DNA from: Neofusicoccum parvum
Taxonomy: Eukaryota; Ascomycota; Dothideomycetes; Botryosphaeriales; Botryosphaeriaceae
Reading direction: 5' to 3'
Assembly (NCBI GenBank): GCA_020912385.1
Contig: CP087208.1
Location: forward strand, 496,001-560,000
Length of the DNA stretch: 64,000 nucleotides
The notes beneath the pieces were generated by a model. The model saw only the letters and a list, made by a program, of their open reading frames with translations, did no database searches and was not told where the DNA came from. The stretch's first letter is position 1; each line of letters opens with the position of its first letter. Position numbers and translations under genes: made by a program. Positions 23,126-32,203 of the stretch are shown piece by piece.

Positions 23126-25280
23126 ATGGATGCGAAGGTACGTATTCTCAATGCCTGCCTGCTGCCACCTGCGCACCCTCCACCACGCCTCGGCCTCAAG
23201 CTCAGAGCTACCTCAACCCCAGCTCCATGCACGCTGACTCGCTGGAAACTCTCCCCACTCCCGTCGCTGTCCGCCCGATGTACCTTTGTCGCAGCGAAAA
23301 GCTAATCGCGTGTCGCGAGCAGCCTCAGCGTCCCCTGCGCTCCTTGCGCATCCACAACGAGAACAGCGTGCCCGCTGCTGCTCCCGGCAAGACTATTCAC
23401 CAGCGCAATAAGTCTACGCCCGCGCTCTCGTCGCTCGTCCAAAATGGCGGCATCAAAGCTGCCGCGAAGCGCACTGCCTTCGCCGACGTGAGCAACACCA
23501 CGCGCAATGCGCACCTAGTCAAGGACGATGTCGCTATCGCCGGCAAAGGTGCACCTGCTCTCAAGAAAGATCTCGCGCTCGCTCCCATCCAAGAGGTGTC
23601 CAAGCCTGCAGCGATTTTCCGTCCCGCCCAGCGCCCGCTTTCTTCCGTTGCGCAGAAGCCCGTTGTCGAGCCGGTCGCGGCTAAGCAGAGTGTCGCCGAA
23701 GTCGCACCCCAACCCGTCCACTCCAAGGTCATCTCCAAGCGTAGCACGACTGTCTTCAAGGAGCCTGCCGCACCAATCGAGGCGGAGCCGATTCGTCGAC
23801 GCGAGAGGAGTAACACCGCGCCTCAGCTTTCGCCGCCTTCCGAGAAACTCTCCAAGGTTGAGCGCGTCGTTGAGGAAGTCATTGAGGATAATTTCGCACT
23901 TGCGAGTGAGGAATCTACCACGAGTCTCGAAACAGCTATCGCTGCTGAGGAATGCCACCACATCGCCGGCCCCGATGCCGTGCTACCAGAGGAAGAAGCC
24001 CTTCCCGTTACTGAAGAGGAACATGTTGCAATTCCGGAGGAGAAGGCTGATGCCGTCGAACAAGAAGAGCGAGACGCAAAGGCAGAAGCAATTGCGCTTG
24101 CTGAGGCCGAGAAGTTCGAAGAATACTGGGACGAAGAAGACGAGGAGTACTACGACGCCGAGAACTACACTGGATACACCACGCGCTCGCTCAGGCATAG
24201 GACCGATAACACGACTGGCGGTGTTACCGTCGTCCTTGCCCCCAGGGTCACTGCACGTACCCGTCGCGAATTGGACGAAGCTGCGATCTACGTCGAGGCC
24301 ACCAAGACCCCTGAGGACGTCGAGGATGAGGCCTGGGATACATCGATGGTTGCTGAATACGGTGACGAGATCTTCGAGTACATGAGGAGCCTTGAGGTAT
24401 GACATGATCGCTTGGTTTTAGTGGCCCAATCACTCACTTGTTCACAGGATCGTATGAGGCCAAACCCGTTCTATATGGATAACCAGGCCGAAATTCAATG
24501 GTCTATGCGTTCAGTCCTCATGGACTGGCTCGTGCAAGTCCACCACAGGTTCACCCTACTCCCGGAAACCTTGTTCCTTGCTGTCAACTATGTCGACCGT
24601 TTCCTTTCTTGCAAGGTCGTGTCCCTCGGCAAGCTTCAACTTGTTGGCGCTACTGCTATTTTCGTTGCCGCGAAGTACGAGGAGATCAATTGCCCTTCTG
24701 TCTCGGAGATTGTCTACATGGTCGATGGTGGCTACACCGTTGATGAGATTCTCAAGGCTGAGCGTTTCATGTTGAGCATGCTCCAATTCGAGCTCGGTTG
24801 GCCCGGCCCTATGAGCTTCCTTCGTAGGATCAGCAAAGCTGATGACTACGACTTGGAGACTCGTACGCTTGCGAAGTACTTTCTTGAGATCACCATTATG
24901 GATGAGCGCTTCGTTGGATGTGTCCCTAGCTTCTTGGCAGCTGGCGCACACTGCCTCGCTCGGTTCATGCTCAAGAAAGGCGACTGGGTAAGCGTCCTTT
25001 AGATCATCGCATCTGCGATCATTACGCTAACTCCATGCAGAGCAAGGCTCACGTTCACTACTCGGGCTACACTTGGTCTCAACTTCGTTCACTCGTACTG
25101 GTCATCCTGGAATGCAGCGAGCAGCCACAGAAGCACCACTCTGCCGTCTTCGAGAAGTACGCCGATAAGCGCTACAAGCGTGCCTCACTGTTCGTCGAAT
25201 CCGAGATCCACAAGGGGTTCCAACTTCCTCAGCAAGTCCATCGCGATAGCTACAGCACCGGATCTTGGCACCGCAAATGA
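23126..25280 (+). CDS. G2/mitotic B-type cyclin (NimE/Clb type)
   Basis: Model: join(23126..23137, 23323..24396, 24448..24987, 25041..25280), 621 aa. The start context is GCCACCATGG. The first coding exon is only 12 nt (MDAK). The 185-bp intron has a GTACGT donor and a GCTAATC branch site; its acceptor could also lie 6 nt further on. Introns 2 and 3 (51 and 53 bp) are clear-cut. A destruction-box-like sequence is at 54-62 (RTAFADVSN, with Phe in the usual Leu position). A Glu-rich region spans about 190-300. The cyclin box starts at about 363 (PNPFYMDNQAEIQWSMRSVL, MDWLVQVHHRF, YVDRFLS, AAKYEE), and the second fold runs into exon 4 (HVHYSGYTWSQL). It should activate Cdk1/NimX for mitotic entry and be degraded through APC/C. 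The N-terminal extension is long for the family. Confidence 0.93.
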
Positions 25281-27048
25281 TTGCAACTGCCTCTGCTCGC
25301 TGCTACATAACCCAACGGCTGCTCGTTGCTTTGCAACGTTCTGTACGTTTCCTGCCTGCCCTCCCGAAATTGGGTACTTTTCCTTTGGCATTTTGTTTTC
25401 CGAGGAGGGGCTGGAATGCTGCCAAATTTGGGACTTGCTTTGCTTGCCTTTTGGAGAACCAGCTGATTATACCATTCTTCCCACTAGGCTCCTCTGTCCA
25501 TGAGACAACGCCTAGGTATTATACCCCCAGTCTGACGGATTTGCTCCCTTCCTGCTGTCTTACGCGCAAACTGAGCATGCTTCCTGAAGCTGGACACCTT
25601 TGGCATGAGTTTATTGGACCGAACGGGCACACACTTTACTTCACATGCTGAGGCTTTTGTGGAATACTTGGTGCTTTGCTTCAGATGCTAGTTGGGAAAT
25701 GCATCGGAGAGTATCCAACACAATTTCCTTTGCTGTTTGCTGTTATTCCCTTTCAGTTCTCGGTGTCGAGCGACAAGTGCGGAAGTACAATCATCACCAC
25801 AAAGCATACACAGAAAGAGTACTTACGAAGTCACGACGAGACGAGCTCTTAATTCCCTTCCCCTCTTATTCCCCCATATTCCCCAGAACATGTTCTGCGT
25901 GCCGAGTTTTTTTTCAAGTTCTTGTTTTGTGTTTTCCACTGTGTATAAGCTTCGCGACGGATTAGCTGGCACTGGCGACGGATAGAAATGGTTCCTTCAA
26001 TGCTGGTTTTACTTGCTGGTCATGGCGCTAATGGGCGGAATTATCTGAAGGAGTGGTTCGATGGGTTAGTGGATGGTGGACATCGGGTTTTTTTTTGTTC
26101 TCTTCTTCATGGGTACTGCGGACGGATGGATGGGTGATGGCGGGATGACGGATGGGCGGCGGGGAAAAAGGACTACTATTCATGTTGCTGATATGGTTGA
26201 TGGTGTGCTGCACAAGGCTGCAGTCACGAGTGGAGGGTTCTGACTTTCGATGCATCACTGCTGGATAAAATTTTACTCATGCTATACCCCTTCGTATTTG
26301 CTATCCTTGGCATGTGACTCCCTTGTAAGTTTTCGGTGTGTGAAGTATTTCAACCAGGACATATCTTCATGCAAGGGTAGTTTAAACATTCGCCGTGACG
26401 CGATTGGGCAGTGAAGGAGGTATCAACCCGCTCTGGACGAATGCTTCAATTGCCCATAGAGGCATTCATGTGTTGCAATAGTTATCGAGCCGAACTCCCA
26501 ATCCACGCCATAGCCGGCCTGATTTGGTATAAGTTGAGTTGTAATTGATAGATCCTCCTGTATAAACCTCAATGCCTGATCCATAGTCATAATCAAATTC
26601 ATCACCCATGACCACCTTTCTTTATTCATAAGTACACATATCACTCATCGCAACTCGTACGAGATTCTAGCTCTGCAGAATCCACAACTTCTACTCACAT
26701 TTATGATAGTCGCGTTTCCACGCTTTTTTTTCGCCAAGAATGGTGCTTTCTATTTTCAGTGACGTGCTCCTAACTCCCGCCGCTGATGGCGGAAATATGC
26801 ATAGGCTCGGTTCCGAATTGACCGAGCTCCTTGGTGTTTCCTGTCTGATCCTCTGATGCAATGCGCATCTCGCCCACGTTGACTCTTTTTGCAGCTTCTT
26901 CGCAACTCCAACCGAACACTTTGACATCTGTAATTCTTCCTCAATTGGCACGCTGTGCTCCTTGTGTCTGTTGATCTTTTAGATGATCTTCCCACACCGC
27001 TAATGAAACCACGTTGAATGTGCTCGTTGAAGGTTGGGTCGTAATCAA
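25281..27048. other. Intergenic, 1.8 kb, no supported gene
   Basis: Convergent region between the cyclin (plus) and LSM3 (minus) stop codons. It is T-rich after the cyclin stop, consistent with a 3' UTR. No coding unit is recognisable. Confidence 0.5.
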
Positions 27049-27595
27049 TCATGCGGGTGCCTGCGGAGAGATGAGGACCACCGAATCGCCTGTTGGCGGC
27101 ACACAGTCAGCACATCATCGTTCCATGTAGCCACACCCTCAGACCACGCCTTGCGATTCCAGCCACGTACCTCTCACGAACAGCATCTCCGACTGCTTCT
27201 TGACCGTCTGTGCCATCGTTAACGAATGACAGCAATCCCAGTAGCACGATTGTGCGCAGGGACCATACTCTCACGACCTCCTGTTCATCCGCATCTTCCT
27301 CGACCACGTATATCGTCTCCTCCACATCGCCGAGGACAAGGTTGCAGTGGCTGTCGTACGCCTGATGGTCCAGTCGGGAAAACATTAGCTTCCGGATCCA
27401 CGATGGCCGTTGGTGTTACGGCGAGTTCCGAGACGCGGGAGGCGGAGGGATGGCTAGGCGACTCACATGCAGGCGGCCTTTAAGCTCGCGATCGCCTCGC
27501 AGCTTGACAAACACCGTCTCGTCGAGGCACAGGCGCACAAGATCGAGCGGCTCGTTGACGGGCGCACCAGCGCCAGATTCCTCGACGTCAGCCAT
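27049..27595 (-). CDS. LSM3: U6 snRNA-associated Sm-like protein LSm3
   Basis: Model: complement(27049..27089, 27171..27207, 27269..27361, 27467..27595), 99 aa. Four exons with three introns (105, 61 and 81 bp) in consistent phase. The Sm1 motif is split by intron 1: the first exon has [20 protein letters not shown] and the second opens [16 protein letters not shown]. The Sm2 motif is [19 protein letters not shown]. Residues and length fit LSm3 (yeast 89 aa). As part of the heptameric LSm2-8 ring it binds the 3' end of U6 snRNA in the nucleus, and in LSm1-7 it acts in cytoplasmic mRNA decay. It is divergently placed against the YAP1-binding-type gene. Confidence 0.95.
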
Positions 27596-28188
27596 GGTTC
27601 AGGCGTGGGGATCGAGGGCTTTGTTCGGCGCGTAACGGATGGGGGCGGAGAGGGCGGTTGGGCGGGAAAGGAGCGTCGAGCTGGCCGGGGTGCGGGACAG
27701 CAACGGTGATGACGGCGGCAGGTGTGTGTCGGCCGCGATGTTGATGCCAAGACCACCGGCAGTCACCTGCTTTCGCGCCGCGCGGGACGGGCGGGCGCGT
27801 TTCGAATTGGCTCCTGCTGGCCCCGCGCGAATGAAACAACGCACTGCTGCGTTTCACCTGGCGCTACGACAGCGCTCACCGTCAACGTGGCTGTCGAGAC
27901 AGATCGAATTGTTTCGATGATTTGCGCGCTGCATGCGGCGCCACGTGATGCTGCCTAGGATTTGCGGCGCGGCAAACGCCACGATGATGATGACGCTGCC
28001 GCGGTTTCACGGAGGAACCAAGACTCTGCCTTCCCCAAACCTTGTCACGGATCATTGACATCGACATCTCCCTGCTCGCCTTGTCTCCTCCGCCCGCATT
28101 TCTTCTGCAACCACCCGCGCATTCGTTCCCGCAGTATCTTCATCCCACGTTCTCTGCACCGCCCGACACCGCGATCCAGTGCCCCACC
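27596..28188. promoter_or_regulatory. Divergent promoter shared by LSM3 and the YAP1-binding-type gene
   Basis: The 593 bp between the two start codons contain both 5' leaders. No open frame here has its own family. The stretch at 28050-28188 is C-rich, typical of fungal 5' leaders. Individual factor sites were not assigned. Confidence 0.6.
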
Positions 28189-30237
28189 ATGAGCTCCGAG
28201 GACGAGCATCCCTTCATTGCGGGGCGCCCGCCCGTCATGGACTATTTGACCTACCTCACCCTCATCGAGCACAACCTCACCCCGGAATTGCTACCTATGT
28301 TACACAAGGTCCTGCAGGACTCTGAGCTTACAATCAATATCGGCTGGGACCTGGTGCAGCTTCTGCTTCCGCTGCTGCCCGCCTCGGAGCAGTGTCTGCA
28401 AGACATCGCCCGCCTAGGCAATCCGCGCGAGGTTGTCCTCAAGGTCACAGAAGCGCTACGGCTCATCGACTTCAGTACCATCGAGCGGGAGGAGGAAGAT
28501 GACGATGAGGCTCTTGCGCGCGCAACGGACAACGCCCTTCTCTCAGATGAAGAGAGCGTCGCGGGAGAAGAACATGCAGCCGCTTCCGCCGCAAATGCCC
28601 CCCTGCCGATCATCCAGTTCGAGGCATTGCTTTCCATGTTGTCTGTGTTGCACCCGCGCATCAAGACCAAGTACCCAAGCCGGTTTCTCTCGACGTCTCT
28701 GCAGGCGGTCCTGAGCAGCTTCGGCGATGCTGGACCCTACACTGGCGAACTCACGCCTGCAGTCACCAAGTTCATCAAGACGCTCTCTGGCACAAAGCGA
28801 CCACACCTTCCACCGAGGACAAGCAGTTTCTCCCTTTCGAATCAGAATATCACAGCATCAGCACCTGATCCAGAAGCTTCCCGAGAGTCGCCGTCGCAAG
28901 CGGAGGACGATATGCAGAAGAAATTGTTGCAGTCGTTACTAACGCACGTCTTGGAGGACTACATGGACTCGTTTTCGTCTTTTGACGACGTTCCTGCGTT
29001 GGCGTGGGCAAGCCGTGTGCATGAAAAATTGCACCCTGAGCGCAATATCCCGAACAAGACGACTTTCGCGGACCGTTTCAACGATGAGGAGCCGCTTGTG
29101 GCAAGAACGGGGATCGTTGGTCAATTAGCTGCACTTGCTAGGGACCTTGACATTGAATCAGAAGACCTACTTGCTGCCATCAAGGATACTAAGCCAGAAC
29201 CCGCAGGGCTGCCTACAGAGGAGGAGGAACCCCCTGCTAGTGCCCAAGACATTCCGCTTTCGAAAACGGGTGCACTGTATCTTTTTACGGCGCGAAAAAT
29301 TGCGGAAGTCATCTACAATCTTCCATCCATGGCCACGGATATTCCCCTGTTCCCGGATCACGCAACAATCCTCCACAACTTCGTTGGCCTCGAATCCGCT
29401 ATGGACACTGGTGTTCATTCGGATGCTTTGGTGGATTGCCTTCTAACGCTTGGGATTCTAGCTGCCGAGAGGAACCAGATTGGGGAGCCAAACGAGGATG
29501 AAGATTTCATCAAATACCTCCAAATCACCTCTCTTCTCGCCGCCAACAACCCTTCTCCGACTCTTCGCTATCACGCTCACTACCTCACGACTACGGTTCT
29601 CCGCTCTCACCCTTCTGACCTGGTCCGCCTTACGTTCATCCGCGATACCCTCGAACATTGCCCGTACGAAAATCTCAAGGCTACCGCAGTCGGATGGATC
29701 AAGGGCGAGACGATTGAAGCAAACTTAGCGACTCTCCAAGCTGCACAGCAGCCAGGATCGGCGTCCTCGGCCAAGACAACGGGTCACTCTCGCTCAATCT
29801 CGACCGCCACCGATACCGACCCCGAGTCCCCATCCATCTTCACAACTCCAGTCGCCCTCGCAACGGTGGCACCATTTCTCTTTCCCGAGATCACACACGA
29901 CCTCTCAGGCCCCTCTATCTCGGAAGCGTGGCAGAAATTCAAGCTCGATTTGTCATTCTACCTTGCCACGCTCAACTTCTACTACCTCCTACTAGCCGCG
30001 AAACCGCTTCACAAGGTTCTTGATGTTCCGGGACTGCATGAAGGGAACGACATCGGTGGCAGCTATCTCCACCCACTAAGACTAGCCATTTCCTCCTTCA
30101 GAAAGTCTTTGGAAGGTGGAGAGTTGAAGAGTGAAGAGGGCGAAGATGGCGCTGTGGCGGGGCTGGTGGATTTGAGGATATTGGAAGACGTGTTGGATAG
30201 GGTTGAGGGTGGCGTCAAGGCGCTCAATGATGCGTGA
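28189..30237 (+). CDS. YAP1-binding protein / Ybp-Alf4-glomulin family
   Basis: Single exon, 682 aa, starting at the first ATG (28189, CCACCATGAG); the frame is open upstream without an ATG. It is an alpha-helical repeat-like protein (ELLPMLHKVLQD, LVQLLLPLLPASEQCLQDIARLGNPREVVLKV and so on), with acidic (EREEEDDDEA) and Ser-rich (SISTATDTDPESPS) loops. I assign it to Pfam Kinetochor_Ybp2 / DUF1760 from overall pattern and helix motifs. In yeast, Ybp1 binds the Yap1 redox factor and is needed for its H2O2 activation, and Ybp2 acts at kinetochores; which role applies here is open. Cytoplasmic or nuclear location is expected. The long frame without introns and neutral codon use suggest a normal conserved gene. 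Confidence 0.8.
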   Translation: MSSEDEHPFIAGRPPVMDYLTYLTLIEHNLTPELLPMLHKVLQDSELTINIGWDLVQLLLPLLPASEQCLQDIARLGNPREVVLKVTEALRLIDFSTIEREEEDDDEALARATDNALLSDEESVAGEEHAAASAANAPLPIIQFEALLSMLSVLHPRIKTKYPSRFLSTSLQAVLSSFGDAGPYTGELTPAVTKFIKTLSGTKRPHLPPRTSSFSLSNQNITASAPDPEASRESPSQAEDDMQKKLLQSLLTHVLEDYMDSFSSFDDVPALAWASRVHEKLHPERNIPNKTTFADRFNDEEPLVARTGIVGQLAALARDLDIESEDLLAAIKDTKPEPAGLPTEEEEPPASAQDIPLSKTGALYLFTARKIAEVIYNLPSMATDIPLFPDHATILHNFVGLESAMDTGVHSDALVDCLLTLGILAAERNQIGEPNEDEDFIKYLQITSLLAANNPSPTLRYHAHYLTTTVLRSHPSDLVRLTFIRDTLEHCPYENLKATAVGWIKGETIEANLATLQAAQQPGSASSAKTTGHSRSISTATDTDPESPSIFTTPVALATVAPFLFPEITHDLSGPSISEAWQKFKLDLSFYLATLNFYYLLLAAKPLHKVLDVPGLHEGNDIGGSYLHPLRLAISSFRKSLEGGELKSEEGEDGAVAGLVDLRILEDVLDRVEGGVKALNDA

Positions 30238-30826
30238 GGTTATGATGGCCGCGGAGTTGGACATATCGATGTTTGAAGCACTTGTTCGTAAGGGCAGGCC
30301 CTAGAATATTCTCTCAGATTACCGACTGATGCATCACTTCAGACGTTTCAATATATTCATAAGCAGCAACCGGGCGCCGTACTTTATAAACGGCCTATTA
30401 GGGGGTTGACAGAATCGCAAAATGTTGATCGTTAAAAGCTAGTTTATCACTGCCGTTGGCAACGTAGAAAGAATGCTGCCGAGCGGCAACGATATTTTGT
30501 TGGCGAGTGCGGGGCTGACCATGACGCACGCCCTATGCCCCACCTCGTCGGAAGCATCGACATGAACCGACGGAGCAACAACCCAAAACATCGCGCGGAT
30601 CTAGCAGGACGAAAGCCAAGCCCTCACGATTATCTTGGTAGCCTTCTCAGACAAATCAATGACAGCTGCTTCTTACTAAACTGCTTGCGACTCCGGCTGA
30701 CTTAAATCCAACGTCTCCGCAGCTAATCCTCCACAGCACGTCGCACCAACCCCGCGCAAGCCTCCCGACGCAAAAACACCAGACCTCAGCATCAACCCTC
30801 TCCCTTCCGCGCAAACCACCGCGACC
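30238..30826. other. Intergenic, no gene seen
   Basis: 589 bp between two plus-strand genes, holding the 3' flank of the Ybp-type gene and the promoter of the dehalogenase gene. No feature was recognised. Confidence 0.5.
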
Positions 30827-31615
30827 ATGCCGTCCGACCGCCCCCTCACCTCCTTCCGCGCCCTCACCTTCGACTGCTTCGGCACGCTCATCGACTGGGA
30901 AGCCGGCATCTACACGGCCCTCGCCCCGCTCCTCGCACGCCTGCCCTCCGCCCACGCATTCCACACCTCGCGCCCGGCCACGCTCAAAGCCTTCGTCGCG
31001 CACGAGTCGCGCATCCAGGCCGAGCAGCCGACGCTGCCGTACTCGGCGCTGCTCTCCGCCGCGTACGCCGACCTGGCCACCGCCGACCTGGCGCTCGACC
31101 GCCCGGACGAGGCCGAGTGCGCGGCCTTCGGCGCCAGCGTGGGCCTGTGGCCGGCGTTCCCGGACACGGTCGCCGCGCTGGCGCGCCTGCGCCGCAGGTA
31201 CAGGCTGGTGATCCTGTCGAACGTCGACCGCGCCAGCTTTGGCAACACCCTGGCCGGCCCGCTCGAGGGCACCGCGTTCGACGCCATCTACACCGCCCAG
31301 GACATCGGCAGCTACAAGCCCAGCCCCGCGAACTTCGAGTTCCTGGTCAGGAAGTGTGGCGAGGAGCTGGGCGTCGCGAAGGAGGAGATCCTGCATACCG
31401 CGCAGAGCTTGTTTCATGATCACGAGCCGGCGAGGAAGGCGGGGCTGGTGAGCGCGTGGATTGCGAGGGGGACGGCGGAGGGGGAGGTGGAGAGTATAAT
31501 GGGCGGGAAGATTGAGGATTTCGAGGGGAGGGTGGATATTACGTGGAGGTTTGCGAGTTTGGGCGAGATGGCGGATAGGGTGGAGGAGGCGTTTGCAAAG
31601 GAGGGGAAAGCGTAA
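30827..31615 (+). CDS. Haloacid dehalogenase, type II (HAD superfamily)
   Basis: Single exon, 262 aa, start context CGACCATGCC. HAD motifs in order: motif I FDCFGTLIDW with nucleophile Asp16, motif II ILSNVD, motif III Lys in SYKPSP, motif IV in the LFHDHEPARKAGL region. The alpha-helical cap lies between motifs I and II. This order and the FDxxGTLxDW signature fit the (S)-2-haloacid dehalogenase/type II branch rather than phosphatases. Fungal members are numerous and mostly untested, so hydrolysis of 2-haloacids is a family-level prediction only. The protein is probably cytosolic, as no targeting signal is visible. Confidence 0.88.
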   Translation: MPSDRPLTSFRALTFDCFGTLIDWEAGIYTALAPLLARLPSAHAFHTSRPATLKAFVAHESRIQAEQPTLPYSALLSAAYADLATADLALDRPDEAECAAFGASVGLWPAFPDTVAALARLRRRYRLVILSNVDRASFGNTLAGPLEGTAFDAIYTAQDIGSYKPSPANFEFLVRKCGEELGVAKEEILHTAQSLFHDHEPARKAGLVSAWIARGTAEGEVESIMGGKIEDFEGRVDITWRFASLGEMADRVEEAFAKEGKA

Positions 31616-32203
31616 GGACGGATGAGGAGTTAGTATGGATTGCGTTATTTTGAATGCTGAGAGGAAATTCTGAAGAACATTCTGATTGACTTCTTAGCGA
31701 GTACGATTGGTTGCGATCATGATGCTCAGCACAAGTGCAATTCCGTATCGTTTTTCGTTCGGATAAGTCTATCGACTGGTTGCCATCGTTTCCCTTAACT
31801 TTGCATTCTTTTGATCGACACGCTTAACCTGCAGCGAAGACCGACGAATACGATGCAATCAGGCCAGTTCCATCCGACGACCGAGGCAGTGCTGCCAGGC
31901 TCTCTCCCAGGGTTTGCTACCAATGCTTTTGATTAGTGAGCTAGCTCACAGGTTTTGGCTCTACAACAAACACGTTCGGGGGAATTTGATTGGGGCTGTT
32001 CTGATGCACCTGGGGTAGCTTAGGTGACAGCTGGCCTGCGGGCGTGAGGCACAGCTGACACCCCTGCCCGTCTACATTCACCGCTCTTTGCCGTTCTTTA
32101 TTGTAACCCACGGCACTCTTTTTAACATAATCTCTAATGTGAGCAATTCATCCTCTTGTCTTACAACTTCCCGTAAGCTGCAGCCTCATGGACGTCTTCG
32201 ACA
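31616..32203. other. Intergenic, no gene seen
   Basis: 588 bp upstream of the second kinase. An ATG at 32190 opens a 29-codon frame that overlaps the kinase start in another phase. It could be an upstream open frame or the true start of an unresolved splice form. Confidence 0.45.
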
